A stretch of DNA of 64,000 nt from Stieleria magnilauensis (GTDB taxonomy: Bacteria > Planctomycetota > Planctomycetia > Pirellulales > Pirellulaceae), in NCBI GenBank assembly GCA_007753675.1, contig CP036432.1, positions 6,946,233 to 7,010,232 on the forward strand, read 5' to 3'. The notes under the pieces were generated by a model that saw nothing but the letters and a program-made list of their open reading frames with translations, made no database searches and was not told where the DNA came from. The position numbers and the translations under genes are program-made. Below, piece after piece: positions 53,632 through 63,008 of the stretch; the first letter of the stretch is position 1, and every line of letters begins with the position of its first letter.

Positions 53632-54891
53632 CTACACCGCCATGGGAACATCGCTGTCGAAATGGGGCTCGATCTCCGCCAGGCTGGGCAGGCCGGCTCG
53701 TGAGAGCAGCTGATCGAGTTGTTGGCGCCGTTGACGGGGATCCAGCGGCCCGGCGGTGGCTGGTTCGTTCTCGTCAGGCATCGCCGGGTCGGCATGGACT
53801 TCGGACAGCGTGGCGGCAAAACCACGCCGCCATTTTCGCTCGATCAGTTTGAACGTGATCACCACCAATGCCACGATCACGCCGATCGTAATCCCCCCCG
53901 CTTTCCAATTGCCGGAGATCAAGGCAAAGATCACGAAGGGCAGGCAGACCAGCACCGTCACCACGGTCACCAGCTTTGCCATCAAGCCCTTGAAGGATTT
54001 GCCGAGTTCGCCGAGCATCGCCGACGGATCGAAGTTCCCGGTCATCAGCAGCATCGGGACCAGCGTTCCGAGCGCTTCGGCGGCCGTCATGGGCGTCCCG
54101 GTGGGGCCGCTGAAACGGCATTGATGCTCGTACCCGTTGGCTTCGATACACTCCACGTCCCAGTCCGGCCAGTAGAGTGCCATTTCACCGGCGGCGGCTC
54201 GGATGTCACGCCCCCCCCAGATTTCGATCCGACGCTCGGGCTCGTTCACGATGATCGCTTCGATCACGTTCTGCTCGGCGGGCACGTCGTAGGCGGGAAG
54301 CGATTTCAGTCGCGACAACGGATCGTCTTCGTTTCGAATCACGTCCGAGGTGATCTCTCCGATCAAACGATGGTGGATCAACTGGTCTTGATCCAGAATC
54401 GTCACCCAAGCGAATCGCTCACCTTCGTCATCGAGGTCAAACTGTTCGCAATGCGGAGACTCCTCGTCGAGCGTCTCACTGCGAAATTCCAGCGGGTCGG
54501 CATTCTCATCGACCACCCGCAGCCGTTGCTGGCTGGCGTGGCTGATCGAATCGCCGGCGGCAATCTGCAGATCGCACATCCCGTCGGCATACAAGATCTC
54601 GAATCCATGCCACGCTTCGGCGATCAGCTTGTCGAGCAACTGGATCGTTCGAGGCTGATCAACCGGTTCCTCTTCGCTGTACCAAAGCAACGCCTGGGCA
54701 TCAAAATCGATCACCGCACCGGCCTCGCAATCGGTGTCGAATTGATGGACCGGTTGGCGTCCGGCGAGCCATTGCTCCAACGCGTCTTGGCCCCAAATCA
54801 ATTGCCGAGCGAAACACACCGATCCGAACGGATCAATGTAAATCGTCGTTTCCCCGTCGCGAATCAACGCAATCAATGCGGGCTGGATCAT
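53632..54891 (-). CDS. hypothetical protein with a central pair of membrane helices
   Basis: 419 aa from ATG 54891 (MIQPALIALIRDGET); a TTG start at 54921 would overlap the sulfatase more. Residues ~1-280 look soluble and mixed alpha/beta (TIYIDPFGSVCFARQLIWGQDAL, HGFEILYADGMCDLQIAAGD, RRIEIWGGRDIRAAAGEMALYWP). Two hydrophobic segments follow, TVVTVLVCLPFVIFALISG and GITIGVIVALVVITFKL, then a polar tail with a QLDQLLSRAGLPSLAEIEPHF helix. No family recognised. It starts 18 bases inside the end of the sulfatase gene on the same strand. Confidence 0.7.
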   Translation of the reverse strand: MIQPALIALIRDGETTIYIDPFGSVCFARQLIWGQDALEQWLAGRQPVHQFDTDCEAGAVIDFDAQALLWYSEEEPVDQPRTIQLLDKLIAEAWHGFEILYADGMCDLQIAAGDSISHASQQRLRVVDENADPLEFRSETLDEESPHCEQFDLDDEGERFAWVTILDQDQLIHHRLIGEITSDVIRNEDDPLSRLKSLPAYDVPAEQNVIEAIIVNEPERRIEIWGGRDIRAAAGEMALYWPDWDVECIEANGYEHQCRFSGPTGTPMTAAEALGTLVPMLLMTGNFDPSAMLGELGKSFKGLMAKLVTVVTVLVCLPFVIFALISGNWKAGGITIGVIVALVVITFKLIERKWRRGFAATLSEVHADPAMPDENEPATAGPLDPRQRRQQLDQLLSRAGLPSLAEIEPHFDSDVPMAV

Positions 54892-54908
54892 CGGAGTCGG
54901 CCTGCGAG

Positions 54909-56333
54909 TTACGGTTGCCAAGCGACACGTCCGCCGCGCTGGATGTGTGCCTGAAGCGAACGCTTCAGCTGACCGACGATTTTCGGATTCGTTTCAATCA
55001 CATTGTGTTCTTCGTGTGGGTCGGCTTCCAGATCATACAGTTCCAGCGGCGAGAACGGGTCATTCTGCATCAATTTCCATTTCCCCCGGATGAGGGCGTG
55101 ATACGCGCCACCCACGTAGCGTTGGTTGCCTTCACGTCGCACAAAATAGAGTTCACGAGAGTCGTCCGGCATTGGATCGCCTTGCAAAATCGGCATCAGG
55201 CTGACCGCGTCCGATTCCGCGTCACGTGGGGCGCCGGCCAAGTCCAAGCATGTCGCCGTCAGGTCAAAGGTCAACCCAGCATAGTCGGATTTGGTTCCGG
55301 CAAGGCGTTTGTCCAGCGGCCGAATGATGAACGGGACCTTCAACCCGCCGTCATAATGGCTCTGTTTTCCGTCGCGCCAGGGCAGATTCCGCTGTCCGTG
55401 CGGAAGCGATCCGCCGTTGTCAGACGTGAACGCGACCACGGTGTTGTCGCGAAATCCGAGACTGTCCAGCTGCGTGAGGAATCTGCCCAGGTTGTAATCG
55501 AGGTGTTCGACGAACGCCACGTTGCGGGCCCGTTTGTCTTCCATGTCCGGGTAACGGGCCTTCGTTCGGTCCAGCCACTCTTGGGGCGGCTGGATGGGAA
55601 AGTGCGGCGCGTTGTACGGCAGATAAAGAAAGAAGGGCTGCTCGGGCGATTGGCTGCGCCGGTTCAAATAGTCGATCGCCCACTGCGTGAACAACTCCGT
55701 CGCGTGCCCTTCCGGATCGATCTCCTGCGAATTTCGACGCATGAAATTGATGCCGCCGCGGCGGTGGTCGTAGTAGTCATCCATCATGTCGCCCAGAAAA
55801 CCGTGAAACAGATCAAATCCACGTTCGTTGGGGGTGTTGGGCGAATCTAATCCCAAATGCCACTTGCCGATGATCGCGGTGTGATACCCGACATCGCCCA
55901 GCCGATCGGCGATCGTCGGCACGCCGGGGGCGAGGTGTCCCCACGAGTTGGCCGGCATGGTCCGGATGACTCCCGGCACACCGACCCGATCGGCGTAGCG
56001 TCCGGTCATGATCGCGGCGCGGGTCGGAGAACAAACGGTGCAATTGGCACGCATGCCGGTAAACGTGATCCCTTCGGCGGCCAATCGATCCAGGTTGGGC
56101 GTTTTTAAATCCGGCGCGCCCTGATAACTGACGTCGCCGTAACCCAAATCATCAGCCAGAATCAAAACAAGGTTGGGACGCGTTTCTGATTCGGCCTGCA
56201 GAATCGTCGGCGAAAGAATGGACACGATCAGCATCGCGGCGATTCCCAAAGCCAGAGCAGCGAGTCTGCGTCGCACATCGACGGGGCATGACCGGCGGCA
56301 ACCGGCCCGCGTCAAAACAAGGAAGTGAAGCAT
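54909..56333 (-). CDS. sulfatase (arylsulfatase type I family)
   Basis: A 474-aa exported sulfatase. The N-terminal hydrophobic helix LAALALGIAAMLIVSILSP is a signal or anchor. The N-terminal metal motif is LILADDLGYGDVSYQG. The formylglycine signature is CTVCSPTRAAIMTGR, where the Cys of CSPTR is converted to formylglycine by a separate enzyme not seen in this window. GKWHLG and FTSDNGG follow in the expected order, with C-terminal LYDLEADPHEEHNV. The likely substrate is sulfated algal polysaccharide, as inferred from habitat. Confidence 0.93.
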   Translation of the reverse strand: MLHFLVLTRAGCRRSCPVDVRRRLAALALGIAAMLIVSILSPTILQAESETRPNLVLILADDLGYGDVSYQGAPDLKTPNLDRLAAEGITFTGMRANCTVCSPTRAAIMTGRYADRVGVPGVIRTMPANSWGHLAPGVPTIADRLGDVGYHTAIIGKWHLGLDSPNTPNERGFDLFHGFLGDMMDDYYDHRRGGINFMRRNSQEIDPEGHATELFTQWAIDYLNRRSQSPEQPFFLYLPYNAPHFPIQPPQEWLDRTKARYPDMEDKRARNVAFVEHLDYNLGRFLTQLDSLGFRDNTVVAFTSDNGGSLPHGQRNLPWRDGKQSHYDGGLKVPFIIRPLDKRLAGTKSDYAGLTFDLTATCLDLAGAPRDAESDAVSLMPILQGDPMPDDSRELYFVRREGNQRYVGGAYHALIRGKWKLMQNDPFSPLELYDLEADPHEEHNVIETNPKIVGQLKRSLQAHIQRGGRVAWQP

Positions 56334-56639
56334 GTTGAATCCCGTTCATTGAAGTGCGGACGCCGGACGGTCGTCTCGAACCCGATTGATGCCATCGCGG
56401 GTGACCTCCGCGCATGAAAAAACCAGAGGATCGCTGTCTAAAAAACGCGTGGTGATCCCCTGGCGGCAAGAAACCGTGTACCTTTCCTGCTCCTAGTTTC
56501 TTCTCTCCGGTCCCCCAAGTCAAATCCGACCGGCAACTCACCCTCGACGCCCGGTGGATCTCTCGGTGTCACGCTGTCCATGATGATCGGTGTGTTGCAC
56601 GCCATCGGTCTTCACGACGAGGCGTCTCAACTAATCTGC
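56334..56639. other. intergenic stretch, nothing recognised
   Basis: About 305 bases between two minus-strand genes. Open frames have no family-like sequence. It should hold the sulfatase promoter. Confidence 0.35.
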
Positions 56640-57686
56640 TCAGGCCTTCTGCTTGGGATAGGGCCTTAATCCGAGCAGCATCTCCGCTCTCTCGGTGAGC
56701 GGCTTGGCCACAAATGCTTTGTCGGTGTGCTCAGCCAGATGGCTGACGACTTCGTCATAAACCGCTTGGCGACTTTGGCTGGTGTCGATCTCAACACACT
56801 TGCCTTGGCTTTTGAACAGTTCAACGGTCGGCAGCGTTTGTGCCTTGAAGGTATCAAATCGCTTCTTCAGGCTCTCCACATTGTCGTCGCGTCTGCCGGT
56901 GTACTTGGCTCGGCCGAGAATACGCTTCCGCAAAACATCGTAAGGGCACTCGAAGTACAGCATCTTTGGCAACTCCGCCTCTCGCCCGAAGATGTCGTAC
57001 CAGCCTTCGAGGTTGCCCAGCGAGCGGGGAAAGCCATCCAGCAGAAAGTTCTTCTTGCCGGTCGATCGGGTAATCGTCTCCATCGATTTCTTCAGCAAAC
57101 TGACGATGATTTCATCCGGCGCCAACTTTCCGTCGCGAATGACCTCGTTGATGATCGCAGCGGTCGGGCCTCCCGCTTCACGCTCGGCCCTCAGCAGATC
57201 GCCGGCGGATAAGTGAGTCCAGCCGAGCTGCGACTCGGCGAGTTCGCACATCGTTCCTTTCCCCGCCCCCGGACCTCCCAAAACGAAAACGACATTCGCC
57301 TTGGGACAAGGGAGTCGTGGGTCGCAGTGATGCACCACGACCTTGGGAGCCGGAGCGACGCCTTTCTTGTAAACGTGCCATTGCCTATCGGTCGGCGGCA
57401 GTTCATCGTCGCACGTCATGTCGTAGGCGAGATGACCATCGAGTCGACAAATTCGCCAGGACTTGTAACTGTTGGAATAGGACAGCGCAGGACTTCGAGC
57501 ACTTTTGCCATCGGCGCGATCCCACGCCATCTTGCCATTCCAATAGCCAAGGCTCGAAACGGTACCGGATTCCGACTCGGTCGGCGGAGCCGTGGATGGA
57601 ACGAACAGACCATCCACTTCGGGAAGACCTGCACCCGATACTTCGATGAACAGAGTGTTCGGCTTCAGCTCGTTGGATTGGACCAT
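56640..57686 (-). CDS. UMP/CMP kinase-like nucleoside monophosphate kinase with extra N-terminal domain
   Basis: A 348-aa protein. Residues ~130-325 are an adenylate-kinase-fold enzyme: P-loop FVLGGPGAGKGTMCELA (~134-150), NMP-binding LSAGDLLRAEREAGG, INEVIRDGKLAPDEIIVSLLKK, NFLLDGFPRSLGNLEGW, and a short LID ILGRAKYTGRRDDN. This is the UMP/CMP kinase subtype of eukaryotes rather than bacterial Adk or Cmk. Residues ~10-120 (LFIEVSGAGLPEVDGLF, SSLGYWNGKMAWDRADG, SYSNSYKSWRICRLDGHLAYD) form a small domain I associate with algal/protist proteins. No signal peptide. The gene sits alone between two sulfatase genes. Confidence 0.85.
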   Translation of the reverse strand: MVQSNELKPNTLFIEVSGAGLPEVDGLFVPSTAPPTESESGTVSSLGYWNGKMAWDRADGKSARSPALSYSNSYKSWRICRLDGHLAYDMTCDDELPPTDRQWHVYKKGVAPAPKVVVHHCDPRLPCPKANVVFVLGGPGAGKGTMCELAESQLGWTHLSAGDLLRAEREAGGPTAAIINEVIRDGKLAPDEIIVSLLKKSMETITRSTGKKNFLLDGFPRSLGNLEGWYDIFGREAELPKMLYFECPYDVLRKRILGRAKYTGRRDDNVESLKKRFDTFKAQTLPTVELFKSQGKCVEIDTSQSRQAVYDEVVSHLAEHTDKAFVAKPLTERAEMLLGLRPYPKQKA

Positions 57687-57905
57687 GACATCTCTGACGG
57701 AGGATTGGCAATTTCGAAGTGTTCTGTCTCGATGATCTTAACCCATCGACACGAGAACTTAAGGGGATTGATCAGCGCTGCCTTCGAGGCACTGTAGGGA
57801 GGATCCGTTTGAGAACCGATTTGCCCGCAACGGAGACCGAAAAAAAGTTTGGGATGTGCAGCTTGATCGGCCACGTGTTCGGGGACGCTCAATGCAGGCG
57901 TGACG

Positions 57906-59759
57906 TCACTGCATCAGCGTCACTGTCTTCCCGGATGCAGGTTTCAGTTCGATGGACTTGATCGACGTGGTTCCGGCCGGGACATGCACCCGGACATGAA
58001 TGATCTTCGATCGGCTGGGCAGGCTGGTTCGGATTGTTTGCCACTGGCCCGACGTTTCGACTGCGACGTTGACACGATTGGCCGCGGCGAAGTCCTTGTC
58101 CGCCGAGGTTCGCCATGAGAAGCCGATCGCACCGGACGTTGCCGTCTTGACAACCATGCTGATCGAAACCGGGCCGAACAGACTCAAACCATTTCTGGTC
58201 ATGAACGGTGTTTTCTGTCCGGCCGGCGTTTGCGATTCTAGCTGCAAGCCCTCGCTGGTGACTTTCATTTTGCCGCTGCGAATGAGCCATCGAGACGCTG
58301 AGTCCTTTGATTTTGATTCGGAGTTTTCCGAGTCCGATCTCGGCACGAACGTTTGACGCGGGGGCGCCGCCGGTTTGCCGTCGAGATAGAAGTCGAAGTA
58401 GTCGGTCGCCGCTTTGGACATGCCACCGCTGGCCAGGCCCGGCGGGTCGAGCTGGCTGGCCCAACGCGTTAACTTCTCTCGAAGAGAATCGGCAATCTCG
58501 GGATGCTCGCCGGCGAGGTTCTGTTGCTCTTCGAGATCGTTCTTCAGGTTGTACAGATACTCACGGTCACCGCCGCGTAGCAGCTTCCAGTTGCCTTCAC
58601 GAATGGCCGACTGGGCAACCCAGCGCCAGGCGAGAAACTCATGGGGGGCTTCTTTCTGTTTACCAGTGAGATAGGGGATCAAGTTGACGCCGTCGAAGTC
58701 CCCTGGTTTCGATTCGATCTTCGCCAGTTCGGCGGCCGTCGCTGCGACGTCGAGCGCGCTGACCGGGTGCTCGAACACTTGACCTGCGGGAATCCTGCCG
58801 GGCCAAGAGATCACGAACGGCACGTGCATGCCGCCTTCGGAGAGCATTCCCTTTTCGCCGTTGAGCGGGTCGTTCAAGGAACCGTCCCAACCTGGTCCGC
58901 CGCCGGGCGCGTCGAGCTTGTGAATCTTTAGCGGCGCACCGTTGTCCCCGACGTAGAAGATCAGCGTCTTTTCAGTCAGGTTGTTCTGCGCCAGCGTCTC
59001 AGTGATCAGTCCTACACCATCATCCACTGCGGACAGCATTGCCAAGGCTTGCCGACGTCGCTCAGGCATTTTGCCCGGAAAGCGATCGAGGTACTTTTGC
59101 GGCGCGTCCAACGGAACGTGGGGCGCACGGTACGCGACATACAGAAAGAACGGAACATTCTTGTAGCGTTCGATGAGCGAGGCGGCCGCTCTACTGCAAC
59201 CGTCGACATGATACATCTCCGGTCGCATGGTCGACATCTCACGATCGCTACCATCGAGAGCAATGTTGGCCGCGAAGGGGGCACCGGAGTTTTGGTTGAA
59301 CACATGCTTGAATCCGTGCTCGGTGATTTTTGGCCCCGGGCCGAGGTGCCATTTGCCGAATTGTGCGGTCATGTAACCCGCTTTCTGCAGACGCTCGGCA
59401 ATCGTCAGCTCACGGTCAAAACCGTCCAACGACTTTACGTTGGATTCGACACCGAATTTCGATTGAAACTTTCCGATCAGTAGTCCAGCACGCGAGGGCA
59501 CACATTGCGGCGCGGTGCTGTATCCATGTCGGGCGAGCACTCCGTTCTTAGCCAACGCGTCGACATTGGGAGTGCGAATGTCATCCACGACTCCCTGGCA
59601 CGAAAGATCCGCATGCCCATGGTCGTCAGTGTAAAAAACGACGATGTTAGGCCGCTCGTCGCCCGCGTCGACTGCTGAATGCGACAAAGCGACGAGTGCG
59701 AGGAGTAACGACCGGAAACCGGTTAGCGTTGCAGCTGCCGCAGCAGGAGATGATTTCAT
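57906..59759 (-). CDS. sulfatase with C-terminal beta-domain extension
   Basis: 617 aa from ATG 59759, giving a signal peptide (LTGFRSLLLALVALSHSAVDAG); the frame is open to 59885. Motifs are IVVFYTDDHGHADLSCQG, the formylglycine site CVPSRAGLLIGK, GKWHLGPGP, and FYVGDNGAPL. The sulfatase domain ends near LYNLKNDLEEQQNLAGEHPE. After a linker, ~150 further residues (SRWLIRSGKMKVTSEGLQLESQ, GPVSISMVVKTATSGAIGFSW, IHVRVHVPAGTTSIKSIEL) look like a beta-sandwich, perhaps carbohydrate binding. This extension is not part of ordinary sulfatases. Confidence 0.91.
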   Translation of the reverse strand: MKSSPAAAAATLTGFRSLLLALVALSHSAVDAGDERPNIVVFYTDDHGHADLSCQGVVDDIRTPNVDALAKNGVLARHGYSTAPQCVPSRAGLLIGKFQSKFGVESNVKSLDGFDRELTIAERLQKAGYMTAQFGKWHLGPGPKITEHGFKHVFNQNSGAPFAANIALDGSDREMSTMRPEMYHVDGCSRAAASLIERYKNVPFFLYVAYRAPHVPLDAPQKYLDRFPGKMPERRRQALAMLSAVDDGVGLITETLAQNNLTEKTLIFYVGDNGAPLKIHKLDAPGGGPGWDGSLNDPLNGEKGMLSEGGMHVPFVISWPGRIPAGQVFEHPVSALDVAATAAELAKIESKPGDFDGVNLIPYLTGKQKEAPHEFLAWRWVAQSAIREGNWKLLRGGDREYLYNLKNDLEEQQNLAGEHPEIADSLREKLTRWASQLDPPGLASGGMSKAATDYFDFYLDGKPAAPPRQTFVPRSDSENSESKSKDSASRWLIRSGKMKVTSEGLQLESQTPAGQKTPFMTRNGLSLFGPVSISMVVKTATSGAIGFSWRTSADKDFAAANRVNVAVETSGQWQTIRTSLPSRSKIIHVRVHVPAGTTSIKSIELKPASGKTVTLMQ

Positions 59760-60128
59760 GGTGACGTTTGTGAAAGCGAGGTTCATTACGTTTTCGTGAT
59801 TGGTGCACAATGCCCGTTGTCGATGGACAGCGGAAATTCCTGGCGATCGGAATTCATTCTGTGACTGCGCAACTGTCGATTTCACGGATCGTCATCATAC
59901 ACGCTGGAAATCTTGACCGTATCCAACGTGTCGTCGCCCTTGGTTTAAGTTAGTAGGACGCCCACAGACGCCCAGGGCGTGTCATCGCAATGTGCCGATA
60001 GGACAAAGAGGCAATCTCGTTCCCATGAGCCCCATTGGTCCATCGAACGCGACGCCCGGCGCAGCCAAGAGTTGGCAACACATCGACGAGAGTGCCGAGG
60101 GCTGATCGAAACGACCTCGCGACCGCAT
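59760..60128. other. intergenic stretch, nothing recognised
   Basis: About 370 bases between two minus-strand genes. A minus-strand frame at 59950-60441 mostly overlaps the helicase gene and is a shadow. The sulfatase promoter should lie here. Confidence 0.4.
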
Positions 60129-62126
60129 TTACCGCCCGGCCATTTTTCGTTGTTTGCGGAACTGGTGGGGGTTGGTCGCTTGGCCGGTGACTTCGTAGAG
60201 AAATTGGCTGGGGATCGTCGGGCGTGGCTTGCCCCATTTGCGTCGCGTCAGTGCCATCGAGAGAGTCAGTTGCTCTTGGGCCCGCGTGATGCCGACGTAA
60301 CACAATCGTCGCTCTTCGGCGATGTCTTCTTCGCGTCCCGATTTGACGCTCCGCGAGTGTGGCAACAAGCCTTCTTCCATGCCGACCATGTAGACGACCG
60401 GGAACTCCAGCCCCTTGGCCGCATGCAGGGTGAGCAGCCAAACGGCGTTTTGCATCGCCAGCTTGTCCTTTTCATTTCCCATCTCACGGCCGGACAGCGC
60501 GATGTCGGCCAGGAAGCCGGTCAGATCGGCGTCCTCGCGATTGTCTTCAAACGCTCCGATCGCGTTGGCCACTTCGCCGAGTGAGGCCATGCGGTTTTGA
60601 CGGTCTTCGGGTTCGTCGTACAGGCGGTTGATTTCATCGGCGTAGGCGGTCCGCGTCAGCAGCGTTTCCATGGCCGCGGTCAGCGACTCGCTCTTAGCCC
60701 GCGCGGTGACGTCGGCGTAGACCGATTGCAGATCGGCGACGCCACGCTGGGCGGCCGGGGACAAATCCGCAACGATGTCGCGGCGCTGCATCACTTGCCA
60801 GATCGAGACCCCGTCGGCGACAGCGTGCTCCATCAACGTCTTGACACTCTTGGGGCTCATCCCGCGCGACGGCGTGTTGATGATGCGAAGCAACGACACT
60901 TCGTCATCGGGTTGGTCGATCCATTTCAGGTACGCCACCATGTCACGGACTTCGCGGCGATCAAAGAACGATTGGCTTCCCAGCATCACATAGGGAACGT
61001 CGGCCTTGCGCAATTCGGTTTCGAACAGACGGGGCTGTTCGTTGGTGCGAAACAAGATCGCGATGTCACGCGGCTGGACGTGTTGGTTTTCAATCAGGTG
61101 TTTGATCTCGCCGACGACCGACTGCGATTCTTTCGTTTCATCCTTGTGCTGCGCGATCCGAGGCCGCATGCCGTCGGGGCGCGAAGGGCGGAGGACTTTA
61201 TCGTGACGCGTGGCGTTGAACTTGATCAGCCGGTTGGCCATTTCCAAGATCGACCCACAGCTTCGATAGTTCGCTTCCAGGCAAACGATCTTCGCATCAG
61301 GCCAATCATTCTTGAAATTTAAAATGTGGGTCACGTCGGCCCCACGCCAGGCATAGATGGACTGGTCATCGTCACCGACGACGCACAGGTTGCGGTGTTT
61401 GCCGGCGAGGTGTTTGGTGATCCGGTACTGGCTGCCGTTGGTGTCTTGGTACTCGTCGACCAGCACGTGATCAAACTTCGCCGCCTCGGCGTCACGGATC
61501 TCGGGATGCTCATCGAACAGGACTTCGGTCTGCAACAGCAGGTCATCAAAGTCCATCGCGCCGCGCGTCTTGAGTCCTTCCTGGTAGCGTCGGTAGCCGG
61601 CCGCGGCGAGGTGTTCTTTGTCGGTCGAGGCGACCAAGGGCGCTTTGTCGGGGTGGATGGAATCGTTTTTCCAGTTGCTGATGATCCCCAGCAAGTCTCC
61701 GGGTTTGAGCGCCGTGCCGGGAAGCCGCAGCTGTCGCAGGATTTCGCGCGCAAGGGATTCCTGGTCGCTGCGATCGTAGATCGAGAATTTTGCCGGATAG
61801 CCGAGTGCCGTGGCGTGTCGCCGGAGCACGCGGACGCAGTGGGCGTGGAACGTGCTGATCGTCGGCTCGGGGCGTTTCTCACCCCGCTTCTTTCGTTTAC
61901 CGGCATAGCCCAGCAACTCGCCGACGCGTTCCTTCATTTCGCCGGCGGCTTTGTTGGTAAACGTGACCGCCAGGATCCGATCGGGGGCCGTGCCGTGGCG
62001 GATCAGGTTGGCGATGCGGAACGTCACCACCCGCGTCTTTCCGGTCCCGGCGCCGGCCAGCACCAGCAGGGGACCTGAAAGTGTTTCGACGGCGTCTGAT
62101 TGCGCCGGGTTCAATCCGTGAGCCAA
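60129..62126 (-). CDS. UvrD/Rep/PcrA-type superfamily 1 DNA helicase
   Basis: A 665-aa 3'-5' ATP-dependent helicase for repair or replication restart. The start is TTG 62126 with AAGGA six bases upstream (minus-strand site, 62133-62137). Motifs in order: LNPAQSDAVETLSGPLLVLAGAGTGKTRV (Q motif and Walker A), VTFTNKAAGEMKERV (Ia), STFHAHCVRVLRRH, LVDEYQDTN (II), VGDDDQSIYAWRGAD (III), LEANYRS (IV), LLTLHAAKGLEFPVVYMVGMEEGLLPH (V) and EERRLCYVGITRAQEQLTL (VI). It is slightly shorter than E. coli UvrD (720 aa) with a reduced C-terminus. Which of UvrD, PcrA or Rep it represents cannot be decided. Confidence 0.93.
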   Translation of the reverse strand: MAHGLNPAQSDAVETLSGPLLVLAGAGTGKTRVVTFRIANLIRHGTAPDRILAVTFTNKAAGEMKERVGELLGYAGKRKKRGEKRPEPTISTFHAHCVRVLRRHATALGYPAKFSIYDRSDQESLAREILRQLRLPGTALKPGDLLGIISNWKNDSIHPDKAPLVASTDKEHLAAAGYRRYQEGLKTRGAMDFDDLLLQTEVLFDEHPEIRDAEAAKFDHVLVDEYQDTNGSQYRITKHLAGKHRNLCVVGDDDQSIYAWRGADVTHILNFKNDWPDAKIVCLEANYRSCGSILEMANRLIKFNATRHDKVLRPSRPDGMRPRIAQHKDETKESQSVVGEIKHLIENQHVQPRDIAILFRTNEQPRLFETELRKADVPYVMLGSQSFFDRREVRDMVAYLKWIDQPDDEVSLLRIINTPSRGMSPKSVKTLMEHAVADGVSIWQVMQRRDIVADLSPAAQRGVADLQSVYADVTARAKSESLTAAMETLLTRTAYADEINRLYDEPEDRQNRMASLGEVANAIGAFEDNREDADLTGFLADIALSGREMGNEKDKLAMQNAVWLLTLHAAKGLEFPVVYMVGMEEGLLPHSRSVKSGREEDIAEERRLCYVGITRAQEQLTLSMALTRRKWGKPRPTIPSQFLYEVTGQATNPHQFRKQRKMAGR

Positions 62127-62161
62127 TGCAAGTCCTTTTGATGTATCAAGCCAGGGAGCGT

Positions 62162-62791
62162 TTAGCGAATCGCGTCGCGGTCCACGACCGGGTCCGCACT
62201 GCCGGTTGCCAACAGGACCAAGTTGCCTTGTTGGGGTTTGTTGGAATTCATCATGGTGCGATTGAAGGGGATGTAATAACAGGCGTACATCCCGGTGGTC
62301 GTATTGAGGACATACACCACCGAGGAGGCCAGGGGATTGCTGTTGCTGCTGGGCATATCGACCAGCCCCGTCATCATCATGTACTCGGCGCCTTTCCCCG
62401 TCCCCAGGGCGTCATGGACATTCACAACAAACAGGCCGAGGAATTGGCCCAGTCGGGGATACATGACGGAACATTGCAAGAGGCCCGAATTGTGGTCCAG
62501 CACAAACAGGCCTTCGGCATTGGCGCTGACGAATCCGGTTGCCATCGAGAATTTTTCGCTGGAGAAGGCGGCCGTGGCGTCCAGGGTCGGCAATTTCAAT
62601 CCCGAGGGAAGATCCGCACCGCTGGCAGCCGCCTGTGCGGTCGTCGCCTGATTGGCTTGCCTCAAGGCGTGGGTCTGGCCGGCGAAATACGCCGCCACGA
62701 AAATCGACGTCAACGTCGCGGCCGCGAGCAGGGGGACCGCCCGACGTCGAACGAACGATCGCTGATCAGCTTGTTGGGGTTGGTCAACCAT
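62162..62791 (-). CDS. hypothetical membrane-anchored protein
   Basis: 209 aa from ATG 62791 (MVDQPQQADQRSFVRRRAVPLL); the frame extends to 63166 but the extra part overlaps the divergent oxidoreductase gene. A single helix at ~17-38 (VPLLAAATLTSIFVAAYFAG) follows a basic stretch, giving an N-in anchor. The soluble part contains SMATGFVSANAEGLFVLDHNSGLLQCSVMYPRLGQFLGLF and YVLNTTTGMYACYYIPFN, a pattern of short beta strands with GLFVLDHxSG turns. No family recognised. It ends 35 bases before the helicase start on the same strand. Confidence 0.7.
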   Translation of the reverse strand: MVDQPQQADQRSFVRRRAVPLLAAATLTSIFVAAYFAGQTHALRQANQATTAQAAASGADLPSGLKLPTLDATAAFSSEKFSMATGFVSANAEGLFVLDHNSGLLQCSVMYPRLGQFLGLFVVNVHDALGTGKGAEYMMMTGLVDMPSSNSNPLASSVVYVLNTTTGMYACYYIPFNRTMMNSNKPQQGNLVLLATGSADPVVDRDAIR

Positions 62792-63008
62792 GGAATTCTG
62801 CTCCGTGCGGCGAGGATGAGGTAACAGGCGAGGGGCGTTCAATTGTATCAAACAGCAACGCCGACGCCGCCGGACAACGAGCCGGCGTGACGCCTGGACG
62901 GGGAATTGTAGGCTAGCCGGCGGGTCTTTACGATTGCCGGCCACGCGAGAAATCAACAACCCGCTCAAATTGTCTCCCTTTGCATCACCGAGGTCAACAA
63001 AATCTACT

